Shown here: positions 46,539-55,896 of the stretch, piece by piece
How positions within the stretch are numbered: the first letter of the stretch is position 1
How the letters are laid out: each line of letters opens with the position of its first letter
NCBI RefSeq assembly: GCF_003001935.1
Contig: NZ_PVNG01000010.1
Span: 124,001 to 188,000, forward strand
Reading direction: 5' to 3'
Length of the DNA: 64,000 bases
Source: Nonomuraea fuscirosea
GTDB lineage: Bacteria > Actinomycetota > Actinomycetes > Streptosporangiales > Streptosporangiaceae
The notes under the pieces: generated by a model
Seen by the model: the letters and a program-made list of their open reading frames with translations, nothing else
Told to the model about the DNA's origin: nothing
The model's database searches: none
Translations under genes and position numbers: made by a program

Positions 46539-47894
46539 TTGAACGTTCTCGAGCAGGTCAAGAACTCACCGATGAGTCCCGCCCAGATCAGGGCGGTCGC
46601 GCTGTGCCTCGTGATCAACCTGGTGGACGGGTTCGATCTCCTGGTGACCTCCTACGTCGGGCCGACGATCACCCGCGAGTGGGGCCTGTCCTCCTCGGAC
46701 GTGGGCGTCCTGCTGAGCGGCGGGCTGGCCGGCATGGCCATCGGCGCGCTCTTCCTGGCGCCGCTCGCCGACCGCGTCGGCCGCCGCCGGCTCACCCTCG
46801 CCTGTCTCGCCCTGGCCTCGGCCGGCATGCTCGCCGCCGCCCTCACCCAGGACTTCGGCCAGCTGCTCGCCACCCGGCTGGTGACGGGCGCGGCGGTCGG
46901 CGCGATGGCGGCCAGCCTGCCGGTGCTCACCTCGGAATTCGCGAACAACCGGCGCAGAGGGCTGGTCGTCGCGCTGATCACCACCGGGTACGGCATCGGC
47001 TCGGTCATCGCCGGCGTCGCCTCCAGCCTGCTGATCGGCTCGTACGGCTGGCGCTCGGTCTTCGTCTTCGGCAGCGTCGTCACCGCCGTCCTCTTCCTGG
47101 TCGGCCTGCGTGCTCTGCCCGAGTCGATGGACTACCTCGTCGCCCGCCGCCCCGGCGACGCGCTGGAGCGGTTCAACCGGATCCTGGTGTCGATGGGACG
47201 CGCCCCCGTCGAGACCCTGCCGGAGCCCGCGTCCCCGACGAGGTCGCGCAAGGTGGCGCTCGACTCGCTGTTCCGCGGCCGCAACGCGGTCAGGACGGTG
47301 CTGGTCTGGCTGGCCTTCACCGCCGCCCAGCTGATCTTCTACTTCGCCAGTTCGTGGACGCCCGGCCTGCTGCTGGAGGCGGGGATGTCCAACCAGCAGG
47401 GGATCAGCGGCGGTGTGCTGTTCAGCCTCGGCGGCGTCACGGGTGCGATCCTGCTGGGGGTGCTGGCCTCCCGGGTCGAGCCGCGCCGGCTGACCGCGGC
47501 GTACTTCGTCGCCGGCGCGCTCATGCTCATCCTCTTCTCGGTGTCGCTCGGCACGCTGGCGAGCGCGCTGGTCGTGGCGGTGCTGGTCGGGCTGTTCCTC
47601 AACGGGACGGTGTCCGGGATCAACGTGATCGTGCCGAACCTCTACCCGGCCGAGTCCCGCGCGACGGCGCTCGGCCTGGCCGTCGCCGTGAGCAGGCTCG
47701 GGGCCGTGCTGGCGCCGCTGATCGCCGGGTTCCTGCTGCAGGCCGGCTGGACGCCCGGCTCGATGTTCCAGGTCTTCGCGATCCCGGCCGTGCTCGGCGC
47801 CGTCGCCACGATCCTGCTCACCCGGTTCGAACGTACGACGAGGGACGCCCCGGCCGAGCCGAGGCCCGTCGAGGGCGCGGCGGCCGAAGCATGA
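46539..47894 (+). CDS. AAHS family aromatic acid:H+ symporter (MFS)
   Basis: A 451-residue major facilitator of the aromatic acid:H+ symporter family, with 12 predicted transmembrane segments. VINLVDGFDLLVTSYVGPTI in the first segment carries the family's D-x-x-D-like motif, and LADRVGRRRLTLACLA is the motif-A loop. It should import an aromatic acid such as a hydroxyphenyl-alkanoate or hydroxybenzoate. The start is a TTG with GCGAGG about 7 bp upstream. It opens the second transcription unit of the aromatic locus and overlaps the next hydrolase gene by 4 bp. Confidence 0.9.
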   Translation: MNVLEQVKNSPMSPAQIRAVALCLVINLVDGFDLLVTSYVGPTITREWGLSSSDVGVLLSGGLAGMAIGALFLAPLADRVGRRRLTLACLALASAGMLAAALTQDFGQLLATRLVTGAAVGAMAASLPVLTSEFANNRRRGLVVALITTGYGIGSVIAGVASSLLIGSYGWRSVFVFGSVVTAVLFLVGLRALPESMDYLVARRPGDALERFNRILVSMGRAPVETLPEPASPTRSRKVALDSLFRGRNAVRTVLVWLAFTAAQLIFYFASSWTPGLLLEAGMSNQQGISGGVLFSLGGVTGAILLGVLASRVEPRRLTAAYFVAGALMLILFSVSLGTLASALVVAVLVGLFLNGTVSGINVIVPNLYPAESRATALGLAVAVSRLGAVLAPLIAGFLLQAGWTPGSMFQVFAIPAVLGAVATILLTRFERTTRDAPAEPRPVEGAAAEA

Positions 47895-48709
47895 CGCCGC
47901 AGGAGGCAGGCCGGTCCCGTCCGGGTCCCGTCCCCGGCACGATGCCGGAGGAGGGCGCGGGTCCCGTGCTCGTGCTGCTGCACGGCGGCGGGCCGGGTGT
48001 GGACGCCGCGAGCAACTGGGCGGCGGTGCGGACCAGGCTCTCGGCCCGGTTCCGCTGCCTGGCCCCCGACCTGCTCGGCTTCGGCACGCAGGTCGGCGGC
48101 GACGGCACGGCCGGCCTCCGGGGACCGCGGGCCTGGGCGGCGGCCCGCGCCCGGCAGGTCCTCATGCTGCTCGACCAGCACGGTCTCGACCGCGTGCACG
48201 TCGTCGGCAACTCGGCCGCGGGCGGCGCCGCGGCGCTGGCCCTGCTCGCCGCCGCGCCGGACCGGGTCGGGCGCGCGGTGCTCATGGGCGGCGCCGGCAC
48301 GGGCCCGCTGCCGCGTACCGTCCCCTTCTACGACGAGCCGACGCGGGCGTCCATGCGCGCCACCCTCGGCCGGTTGGTCGCCGACGAGAGCGCGCACCGC
48401 GACCTCCTCGACGACCTGGCCGGCGTACGGCTGGCGCAGGCCCTGCGCCCCGGCGCCGAGGAGGCGTTCCGGTCGATGTTCGCCGAGGTCACGGACGGGA
48501 CGCCGCCCGTCGATCCCGGTACTATCGCCACCCCGGTCCTCGCCCTGCACGGGGAGCGGGACCGGGTCCAACCGGTCGAGGTCTCCGAGCGGCTCGCCGC
48601 CGCCCTGCCCGACGGCCGCCTTGAGGTGGTGGCGGGGGCGGGGCACTGGATCCACGTCGACCGGCCGGATGAGTTCTGCACCCTGGTAGGGGAGTTCCTG
48701 AGCGCATGA
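47891..48709 (+). CDS. second alpha/beta hydrolase of the aromatic locus
   Basis: A 272-residue alpha/beta hydrolase. HGGGPGVDAASNW is a variant of the HGSGPGA oxyanion loop of ring-fission hydrolases, GNSAAGG holds S108, HGERDRV the likely Asp and GHWIHVDRPDEF the His. It is divergent in sequence from the hydrolase at 44.6 kb, so the locus may process two different cleavage products or this one may be an esterase removing a side group. It is coupled by 4-bp overlaps to the transporter before and the monooxygenase after it. Confidence 0.82.
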   Translation: MTPQEAGRSRPGPVPGTMPEEGAGPVLVLLHGGGPGVDAASNWAAVRTRLSARFRCLAPDLLGFGTQVGGDGTAGLRGPRAWAAARARQVLMLLDQHGLDRVHVVGNSAAGGAAALALLAAAPDRVGRAVLMGGAGTGPLPRTVPFYDEPTRASMRATLGRLVADESAHRDLLDDLAGVRLAQALRPGAEEAFRSMFAEVTDGTPPVDPGTIATPVLALHGERDRVQPVEVSERLAAALPDGRLEVVAGAGHWIHVDRPDEFCTLVGEFLSA

Positions 48710-50337
48710 CACCGCAACCCACCACCCCCGGCGATCCGGCCGGCGTCCTCGTCGTCGGCGCCGGCCCCACCGGGCTGACCCTCGCCATCGACCTCGCCCA
48801 GCGCGGCGTGCCGTGCCACGTCGTGGAGGCCACGGAGGAGCGCGGCGCCAACCCCCGGTGCAACACCACCTCCGCCCGGTCGATGGAGATCTTCCGCCGG
48901 CTCGGGCTGGCCGGCGACATCCGCCGGGCCGGCCTGCCCGAGGACTACCCGACCTCGATCCAGTACCGGACCAGCCTGCGCGGCGAGCCGATCTTCCGCA
49001 TCGACCTGCCGTCGGCCGGCGACGTGCTGGCCGGCGCCGGCCGGGACGGCTGGCCCACGCCGGAGCCGCAGCACCGCGTCTCGCAGCTGTTCCTCGAACC
49101 GATCCTGGAGCGGCACGCGAGCCGGCACCCCCTGATCACCCTCGACCGCGGCACCCGGCTGGTCGGGTTGCGGCAGGACGACGAGCACGTGGAAGCGGTC
49201 GTGGAGTCCGGCGGAGCCCGCCGCACCCTCCGCTGCGCGTACGTGGTCGGCTGCGACGGGGCACACAGCGCCGTCCGGCGCGCGCTGGACATCCGGTACG
49301 AGGGCATCGACGCCATCCAGCGCTTCGTGTCCACCTTCGTCCGCTCACCCGAACTGGGCCGGCTGGCGGCCGAGGACCGGGCGTGGACGTACTGGACCTA
49401 CGGCCGCCGGCCCGCCGCGCTGATCGCCATCGACGGCGGCGAGCTCTGGCTCAACCACGCCGCCTTCCCGCCCGATCACGACACCGAGGCCGAGGACCCG
49501 CTGCGGCTGCTGGAGGAGGCCGTCGGCGGTCCGGTCGAGCACGAGGTGCTCGGCGTCGTGCGCTGGACCGGACGCCGGCTGGTCGCCCAGCGCTACCAGG
49601 ACGGCCGGGTGTTCCTGGCCGGGGACGCCGCCCACATCTGGATCCCCGTGGGCGGGTTCGGCATGAACGCCGGCATCCAGGACGCGGCCACCCTGGGCTG
49701 GATGCTCGCCGCCGTGCACCACGGGTGGGCGCCGCCCGGGCTGCTGACCGCGTACGAGAAGGAGCGCAAGCCGGTGGGGGAGCAGTTCGCCGGCGCGGTG
49801 GGGGCGGCGGCGCGCAAGTCGTTCGCGGACGTCTCGCCGGACATCCACCTGCCGGGCCCTGAAGGTGAGCGGGCCCGCGCCGAGCTGGCCGGGCGGCTCG
49901 CGATCACGGAGCCGCACCGGTACTCACCCGACGGCTTCAGCTTCGGCTACCACTACGCGGGCTCGCCCCTCGTGGTCGGCGGCGCGGAGCAGGCGGCCAT
50001 CACCATGGGCGACTACCAGGAACGGGCCAGACCCGGGTTCCGGCTGCCGCACGTCTGGCTGGCCGACGGCCGGTCGGCGCTCGACGTGCTCGGCCGCGGC
50101 TTCACCCTGCTGCGCACCGACCCCGCCCTCGACGTCACCCCCTGGACCGAGGCCGCTCACGACCTCAAGATGCCTTTCACCGTGGCCGACCTGCCCGGCG
50201 ACCACCCCGAGCGCTATCCCACCGCGCTGCTGCTCGTACGCCCTGACCAGCACGTCGCCTGGATGGGCGGCGCGGACGCCCGCCCCCGCGAGCTCCTGCG
50301 CACGGTCACCGGGCGCGTCATGGCCCACCAGCGGTAA
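48706..50337 (+). CDS. FAD-dependent aromatic hydroxylase (MhpA/PheA-like)
   Basis: A 543-residue class A flavoprotein monooxygenase that hydroxylates phenolics with NAD(P)H and O2. GAGPTG at 18-23 binds the ADP of FAD, CDGAHS at 183-188 is the DG motif, and GDAAHIWIPVGGFGMNAGIQD from 306 is the second FAD motif. The C-terminal about 150 residues form a thioredoxin-like domain as in 3-(3-hydroxyphenyl)propionate and phenol hydroxylases. It would supply the catechol for the extradiol dioxygenase. Coupled by 4 bp to the upstream hydrolase gene. Confidence 0.9.
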   Translation: MTPQPTTPGDPAGVLVVGAGPTGLTLAIDLAQRGVPCHVVEATEERGANPRCNTTSARSMEIFRRLGLAGDIRRAGLPEDYPTSIQYRTSLRGEPIFRIDLPSAGDVLAGAGRDGWPTPEPQHRVSQLFLEPILERHASRHPLITLDRGTRLVGLRQDDEHVEAVVESGGARRTLRCAYVVGCDGAHSAVRRALDIRYEGIDAIQRFVSTFVRSPELGRLAAEDRAWTYWTYGRRPAALIAIDGGELWLNHAAFPPDHDTEAEDPLRLLEEAVGGPVEHEVLGVVRWTGRRLVAQRYQDGRVFLAGDAAHIWIPVGGFGMNAGIQDAATLGWMLAAVHHGWAPPGLLTAYEKERKPVGEQFAGAVGAAARKSFADVSPDIHLPGPEGERARAELAGRLAITEPHRYSPDGFSFGYHYAGSPLVVGGAEQAAITMGDYQERARPGFRLPHVWLADGRSALDVLGRGFTLLRTDPALDVTPWTEAAHDLKMPFTVADLPGDHPERYPTALLLVRPDQHVAWMGGADARPRELLRTVTGRVMAHQR

Positions 50338-50361
50338 AAGATCACCAGGAGAGAAACGCAC

Positions 50362-52464
50362 ATGCCATACGCACTGGGCATCGACGTGGGCGGCACGTTC
50401 ACCGACGCCGTCGCCTCCGACGGGGCCGGCCGCATCGTGTCGGCCAAGACGCCGACGACCCCGCCGAACCGCGAGGCCGGCGTCATGCGCGCGATCGAGG
50501 ACCTCGCGGACGAGCTCGGCATCGGCGTCGGCGAGCTGCTGTCGCAGACCGACTACATCGCCCACGGCACCACGGCCTCGATCAACGCCCTCGTGCAGGG
50601 GCAGGTGGCCGACGTCGGCCTCATCGCCACCAAGGGGCACCGGGACGCGATCTACATCATGAACGCCGAGGGCCGCACGCTCGGCCGGTCGGCCCACGAG
50701 ATCCAGGACACGCTGCGGCAGCGCAAGCCCGCACCGCTGATCCCGAAGTACCGGGCGCTCGAAGTGACCGAGCGGATCGACTACGCGGGCACGGTCCTGG
50801 TCCCGCTGGACGAGGACGAGGTCCGCCAGGTCGCCCGCACCCTGGTGGAGCAGGGGGTCGAGGCCATCGCCGTCTGCCTGCTGTGGTCGTTCAAGAACGG
50901 GGCGCACGAGCAGCGGGTCCGCGAGCTGATCCACGAGATCGCCCCCGGCATGTACGTCACGCTCTCCTCGGAGGTCAGCCCGCGCATCCGCGAGTTCGCC
51001 AGGACCTCCACGACGATCATGAACGCCCAGGTGGGGCCGCGGCTGCGCACGTACCTGCTGCCGCTGCAGCGACAGCTGGAGGAGCGCGGGCTCAAGGGGC
51101 CGCTGCTCGTCATGCGGAGCGAGGGCGGCACCATCACCGCCGACCGGGCCCCCGAGCACGCCATCACCACGGTCGGATCCGTCCTGTCCGGCGGCGTCGT
51201 CGGCGGCATGCGCCTGGCCGAGCAGCTCGGGCACCGCAACGTCATCACCACCGACGTCGGCGGCACCACATTCCTGGCCGGGCTGATCGTGGACGGGGAG
51301 CCGGTCATGGCGCCGGGCTCGATCGTCAACCAGTTCCCGATCAACGCGGCGACGATCCGGGTGCACACCATCGGCTCGGGCGGCGGCGCCCTCGCGTCCG
51401 TGGACGAGGGCGGCAACCTGCGGCTCGGCCCGCAGAGCGCGGAGGCCGTCCCCGGCCCCGCCTGCTACGGCAACGGCGGCACCCGGCCCACGAACACCGA
51501 CGCCAACCTGGTGCTCGGCATCCTGAGCGAGCGCGGGCTGCTCGGCGGGCGCAAGCCGCTGCGGATGGACCTGGCCCGCGAGGCGATCCGCGAGCACGTG
51601 GCGGAGCCGCTCGGCCTCACCGTCGAGGAGGCCGCCATCGCCATCCACGAGGTGCAGAACGCGCAGGCAGGAGACCTCCTGCGCCGGGCCGTCGTGCAGG
51701 CAGGTCACGACCCCCGCGACTTCGTCGTCTACGCCTTCGGCGGAGCGGGACCCGCCCACTGCGCCGGCTACTGCCAGGACCTGGGTGTCAGCGAGGTCGT
51801 GGTGCCGCTCGGGCCGGTCGCCTCCGCCTTCTCCGCGTACGGGCTCGCCGCCTCGGACGTCGTGCTGAGCGCCGAGCTGTCGGACCCGTCGTCGTTCCCC
51901 GTCCATCACGCGGTGCTGGAGTCGCACTTCGCCCGGCTGGAGGCCGACCTGCAACGCGGCCTCGACCAGCAGAAGGTGAAATTTCATGACGTGACGCTGC
52001 AGCGCGAGGTCGATCTGCGCTACTCGATGCAGGTCACCGAACTCGCCACGGCCGTCCCCGACGCCTTATTCACCGAGCACACCGGTGAGGAGATCCTGGA
52101 ACGCTTCGAAACACAGTACGAGCGCATCAACGGCAGCGGCGCCGGCTACCGCGAGGCCGGCGTGCAGGCGATCACCTACCGCGTCCGGGCCAAGGCCGGC
52201 CTCGGCTTCCCCGTCGCGCTGCCGGAGATCCCCGCGGCAGACGGCCCCGACCCCGCCGAAGCGCTCCTCGAGGAACGTTCCGTCTGCCTCGACTCGCGGC
52301 TCGGCTTCGTGCCCACCCCCGTCTACGACTACGCCCGGCTGCGCGCCGGCCACGAGCTCGTCGGGCCGGCCGTCGTCGACGTGCCGACCACGGTGGTCGT
52401 CGTCCCCGCCGGCGTCACCGGCCGCGTCGACCGCCTCGGCAACCTCGTGCTGAGCTACCAGTGA
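50362..52464 (+). CDS. hydantoinase A / acetone carboxylase beta-like ATPase subunit
   Basis: A 700-residue subunit of the hydantoinase/oxoprolinase/ketone-carboxylase superfamily. GIDVGGTFTDAV at 6-17 is the phosphate-binding actin-like motif; YIAHGTTASINAL, TTDVGGTTFLAGL, GSGGGALASVD and YAFGGAGPAHCAGY are family-defining blocks. Such subunits use ATP to phosphorylate a ketone, lactam or bicarbonate. It pairs with the following subunit (GTGA junction). Placed in a ring-cleavage operon, it suggests an aryl-ketone carboxylase rather than a hydantoinase; this is inference. Confidence 0.88.
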   Translation: MPYALGIDVGGTFTDAVASDGAGRIVSAKTPTTPPNREAGVMRAIEDLADELGIGVGELLSQTDYIAHGTTASINALVQGQVADVGLIATKGHRDAIYIMNAEGRTLGRSAHEIQDTLRQRKPAPLIPKYRALEVTERIDYAGTVLVPLDEDEVRQVARTLVEQGVEAIAVCLLWSFKNGAHEQRVRELIHEIAPGMYVTLSSEVSPRIREFARTSTTIMNAQVGPRLRTYLLPLQRQLEERGLKGPLLVMRSEGGTITADRAPEHAITTVGSVLSGGVVGGMRLAEQLGHRNVITTDVGGTTFLAGLIVDGEPVMAPGSIVNQFPINAATIRVHTIGSGGGALASVDEGGNLRLGPQSAEAVPGPACYGNGGTRPTNTDANLVLGILSERGLLGGRKPLRMDLAREAIREHVAEPLGLTVEEAAIAIHEVQNAQAGDLLRRAVVQAGHDPRDFVVYAFGGAGPAHCAGYCQDLGVSEVVVPLGPVASAFSAYGLAASDVVLSAELSDPSSFPVHHAVLESHFARLEADLQRGLDQQKVKFHDVTLQREVDLRYSMQVTELATAVPDALFTEHTGEEILERFETQYERINGSGAGYREAGVQAITYRVRAKAGLGFPVALPEIPAADGPDPAEALLEERSVCLDSRLGFVPTPVYDYARLRAGHELVGPAVVDVPTTVVVVPAGVTGRVDRLGNLVLSYQ

Positions 52465-52475
52465 GGACACGTTCC

Positions 52476-54800
52476 ATGGCATCAAGGATCCCCGGGGCGG
52501 ACGAGTTCACCAGCAGGCCCCTTCCCCGCGCCGAGCTGCTCCGGCAGATCTCGCCGGCGCTGTCGCTGCACCAGGTGGACGACGATGGGGACGTCGACGC
52601 CCTCACCTACGAGGTCGTCCGGCACCGGCTCTGGGCCATCACCCAGGAGATGGGCGAGACCCTGCGGCGGATGTCGGGCTCGCACGTCGTCACCGAGTCC
52701 AACGACTTCAACTTCTCCATCTGCGACGAGCTCGGCGAGCAGGTGCAGGTGGGGACGTACAACATCGGGCTGATCGGCTCGATGGACCTGGCCATCGTCT
52801 GGACGCTGCGCAACCGTAGCGACAACCCCGGCATCGCCGAGGGCGACATGTTCCTCTGCAACGATCCGTGGATCGGCGGCGGGCTGCACCAGAACGACGC
52901 CGCGATCCTGGCGCCGATCTTCCACGAGGGCAAGCTGTTCGGCTGGACGACCGCCATCGCCCACCAGGTGGACCTGGGCGGGCCCAGGCCCGGCTCCTTC
53001 AGCCCGTCCGCGCAGGACGTGTTCGGCGAGGCCGTACCGACACCGCCGCTGAAGGTCGTGCGCGGCGGGGTGCTGCAACGGGACGTCGCCGACGCCTGGG
53101 TGCGGCGCTCCCGGCTGCCGCACCTGGTGGGGCTCGACCTCCGGGCCAAGATCGCGGCCAACAAGAACGCGGCCGAGCAGATCCTGCGGCTCATCGCCAA
53201 GTACGGCGCCGACACCGTCAAGATCGTCATGCGCCGGATGATGGACGACGCGGAACGCCGGCTGCGGGCCAAGCTGGAGACCCTGCCCGACGGCACCTGG
53301 ACCGCGGTCGGCTACCAGGAACAGTCGCAGACCGGCGACCGCGGCCTGCACGCGATCAAGGTCGCCATGACCAAGGAGGCCGACCGGCTCGTCTTCGACT
53401 TCCGCGGCACCGCCGGGCAGACCGGCATCATCAACTGCCCGTACCCGGGATTACGAGCCGGGATCGTCTTCACCATGCTGCCCCTGCTGGCCGGGGACAT
53501 CCCGTGGGCGGCCGGCGGGCTGATGCGCTGCTTCGAGATCATCACCGACGAGGACACCATCACCAACGCGTCCTTCCCCGCCGCGGTCGGCAAGGGGCCG
53601 TTCGGGCCGGCGTGGGGAGCGGGCAACCTGGTCGCCGAGGTGCTGGCCAGGATGCTGGACGCCGAACCCGAGCATCGCGGCGACGTACAGTCGATCTGCA
53701 ACGGCACCACGGACCTGTGCGTCGTCTCCGGCGTCGACGAGCGCGGCGGGGGCGCCAGGAGCTTCGTCTCGCCGATCTTCGACGTCATGGCCGGCGGCTA
53801 CGGCGCCCAGGTGTACCACGACGGCGTCGACACCGGCGGCCGGCTCATCATCCCCTCCGCCCGGGCCCCTGACGTCGAGATGACCGAGTACCTCTACCCC
53901 CTCGTCGCCCTGTGGCGCCGCGAGCAGACCGACTCCGGCGGGCCCGGCCGGCAGCGGGGCGGGATGAGCGGCTCGGTCTGCTACGTGCAGCACCCGTCCC
54001 AGACGGGGACGATGTCGCTGGTCGTCTCCGGCACCGGCAAGGTCGCGAACCAGAACGTCGGCCTGGCCGGCGGCTACCCCGGTAACTCCCAGCTCGACCT
54101 GGTCGTACGCGGCATCGACGTGCCCCAGCTCGCCGACACCGCCACCATCCCGGCCGGCCTGGACGAGCTCGGCGGCCGGACCGAGGTGCTGCCCTGCGAA
54201 GGCGAGTCGACCCTCGGCCCCGGGGACGCCCTCTACCTGCACTGGCAGGCGGGCGGCGGCTACGGCGACCCCCTGCTGCGGCCGGCCGGGCAGGTCCGCG
54301 AGGACGTGCACCAGGCTCGTGTCTCGGCGCGGGCGGCGCGAGAGGTCTACGGCGTCGTGCTCGACGAGGACGGCGACGTGGACCCGGCCGCGACCGACGA
54401 GACCCGAGAGAAGCTGCGGCACCGCCGCGCGTCCGACGCCGGTCTGTCCGGCACCCGGCTCACCCCGATCGGCGCCCCCGACCTGGCCACGGCTCGCCGG
54501 CTCGACGACAACCTCGCCGTCGTGGAGTCACCGTCACCGGACGGCGGAACCGTCGTGTGCGTGCACTGCGGCACGTGGATCGGGCCCCTGTCGGGGGGCG
54601 CGTTCGTCACGGGCCTGGCCCGCCGCGACTCGGCCCCGGCGGAGGCGGGGCCGCACATCTGGCCCGATCCAGGGGAGTACGTGGACGCGGAGGTCGTCTT
54701 CCGGCAACTGTTCTGCCCCGGCTGCCTGACCGCGGTGCACTCCCGCGTCGTCCCCACCGATCATCCCCTGCCCGCCGACGAGTACCGGAGCTGGACGTGA
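52476..54800 (+). CDS. hydantoinase B / carboxylase alpha-like subunit fused to a zinc-ribbon gamma-like tail
   Basis: A 774-residue protein. Residues about 30-600 are the HyuB/oxoprolinase B domain (TYEVVRHRLWAITQEMGETL, SNDFNFSICDELGEQ, CNDPWIGGGLHQNDAAI, PGTSQLDL-like PGNSQLDLVVRG, GGGYGDPLLR). The last about 130 residues add a domain with VVCVHCG and LFCPGCLTAVH, two CxxC knuckles as in the small gamma subunit of acetone carboxylase, which binds zinc. So alpha- and gamma-like parts are fused. The ATG at 52476 after GAGG is preferred over the GTG overlapping the upstream stop. Confidence 0.85.
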   Translation: MASRIPGADEFTSRPLPRAELLRQISPALSLHQVDDDGDVDALTYEVVRHRLWAITQEMGETLRRMSGSHVVTESNDFNFSICDELGEQVQVGTYNIGLIGSMDLAIVWTLRNRSDNPGIAEGDMFLCNDPWIGGGLHQNDAAILAPIFHEGKLFGWTTAIAHQVDLGGPRPGSFSPSAQDVFGEAVPTPPLKVVRGGVLQRDVADAWVRRSRLPHLVGLDLRAKIAANKNAAEQILRLIAKYGADTVKIVMRRMMDDAERRLRAKLETLPDGTWTAVGYQEQSQTGDRGLHAIKVAMTKEADRLVFDFRGTAGQTGIINCPYPGLRAGIVFTMLPLLAGDIPWAAGGLMRCFEIITDEDTITNASFPAAVGKGPFGPAWGAGNLVAEVLARMLDAEPEHRGDVQSICNGTTDLCVVSGVDERGGGARSFVSPIFDVMAGGYGAQVYHDGVDTGGRLIIPSARAPDVEMTEYLYPLVALWRREQTDSGGPGRQRGGMSGSVCYVQHPSQTGTMSLVVSGTGKVANQNVGLAGGYPGNSQLDLVVRGIDVPQLADTATIPAGLDELGGRTEVLPCEGESTLGPGDALYLHWQAGGGYGDPLLRPAGQVREDVHQARVSARAAREVYGVVLDEDGDVDPAATDETREKLRHRRASDAGLSGTRLTPIGAPDLATARRLDDNLAVVESPSPDGGTVVCVHCGTWIGPLSGGAFVTGLARRDSAPAEAGPHIWPDPGEYVDAEVVFRQLFCPGCLTAVHSRVVPTDHPLPADEYRSWT

Positions 54801-54905
54801 GGTCGCCCGCTCGCGCCCTCGGGGCAGGAGCGGAGACGCCGGCCCGCGACCACTGAACTGGGCGGCCCAGCTGTGCGCGCATCACCATGCCGCGGCTCGG
54901 GCCGC

Positions 54906-55349
54906 TCAGCCCGGTTGCTCACTCCGCCGTCGCACCCAGACCACCCTTCCTCCTCCTGCCCGGCCGGAGGCGGCGTCAAGTTCGTCGCGCTCGCTTTCCC
55001 GTGGCTCCCAATCCACATAGGGAAAGAACACCGCCCGCCAGCACAGCTTGATGAGCAGGATCTCGCCATAGAGGGGAATGAGACCCAGCAGCGAATCGCG
55101 CAGCCGGTAGGAGGAGAACCGGGACAACAACCCGATCCCCACCACGATGAAGAGTCGCGCCACAGCCAAGCCCGCCGAGTCCGCGATCCAAATGGGCTCT
55201 CCCGCGAGCGTCCGCTCGTACAGGGGGTCCACAAATGCGCGTTCGAGTGATCGAGCGAGAGCGTATCCTCCTACGAACATGCCCGCAGCCAGCAGCCACC
55301 GTCCCAGGCCGGCGCATCGCCTGCCTTCTCCGCACAGCCTGTCCGCCAT
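54906..55349 (-). CDS. hypothetical membrane protein
   Basis: A 147-residue protein with hydrophobic segments near 15-33, 60-78 and 90-108 and a polar C-terminus (DWEPRESERDELDAASG). No family is recognised. Codon usage and GC are lower than in neighbours, and the gene lies just after the catabolic cluster on the opposite strand. The ATG at 55349 is taken as start; an ATG three codons upstream is possible. Confidence 0.55.
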   Translation of the reverse strand: MADRLCGEGRRCAGLGRWLLAAGMFVGGYALARSLERAFVDPLYERTLAGEPIWIADSAGLAVARLFIVVGIGLLSRFSSYRLRDSLLGLIPLYGEILLIKLCWRAVFFPYVDWEPRESERDELDAASGRAGGGRVVWVRRRSEQPG

Positions 55350-55411
55350 TCCCCACAACCGTCTCCTCCACTCACGGGCAAAGCCATGGAGTCAGCATTC
55401 ATCGCAGTCGC

Positions 55412-55840
55412 TCAGCGGGATTGCACCGCCACCTCCATGGGCGAGGTGGGGGACCGGTCATAAACCCAGACCTCCACCGTCCGCCCGGCACTCGCCTTGC
55501 TGACGCCCGCGACACAATAGGAACAACGGTCGGTGGGCGCGTCCAGCACCTCCCACGCGTCCTCGCGAAACGGCTCCAGCAACCGGTAGCCCGACACGGC
55601 GCGACCCGCTTCGAAGAGAAGGTAGGCATCGCTGGACCCCGCATCGCACCCGTTGTTCTCGGTCACGGTTCGGGCCACCTCGGGCGGCAGCAATCCGTCC
55701 ACAGCGCTTCTGAGACCCGCGACTTCCGCCGCTGCCGTATCGGCACACTCAGTCGCTGGAACACGACCCACACCGCACCCGACGGAAGCCATCGCGACGC
55801 CCAATAGAGCGGCCAGGAGTAATCGTGGTTGAGCCCGCAT
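55412..55840 (-). CDS. hypothetical lipoprotein
   Basis: A 142-residue exported protein with a signal ending in a lipobox-like ASVGC (C22). The mature chain has four further cysteines (ATECADT, NGCDAG, RCSYCVAG) that could form disulfides. No known domain. The strand and spacing suggest it may be co-transcribed with the following small membrane protein. Function unknown. Confidence 0.65.
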   Translation of the reverse strand: MRAQPRLLLAALLGVAMASVGCGVGRVPATECADTAAAEVAGLRSAVDGLLPPEVARTVTENNGCDAGSSDAYLLFEAGRAVSGYRLLEPFREDAWEVLDAPTDRCSYCVAGVSKASAGRTVEVWVYDRSPTSPMEVAVQSR

Positions 55841-55896
55841 GAATTCCCTTCCGAAGCGTGACTCCTACTCCGTAGCAGTATCGGGGCCGCGGGTCG

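Noticed and set aside
49924..51987. 687-codon frame antisense to the FAD hydroxylase and HyuA genes
   Set aside because: Spans two real genes on the opposite strand and consists of Val/Arg/Gly/Asp-rich low-complexity sequence.
50362..54800. Naming the pair as true hydantoinase or oxoprolinase
   Set aside because: The fused CxxC-containing tail and the catabolic operon favour a ketone-carboxylase-like role, but motifs alone do not decide, so no gene symbol was given.
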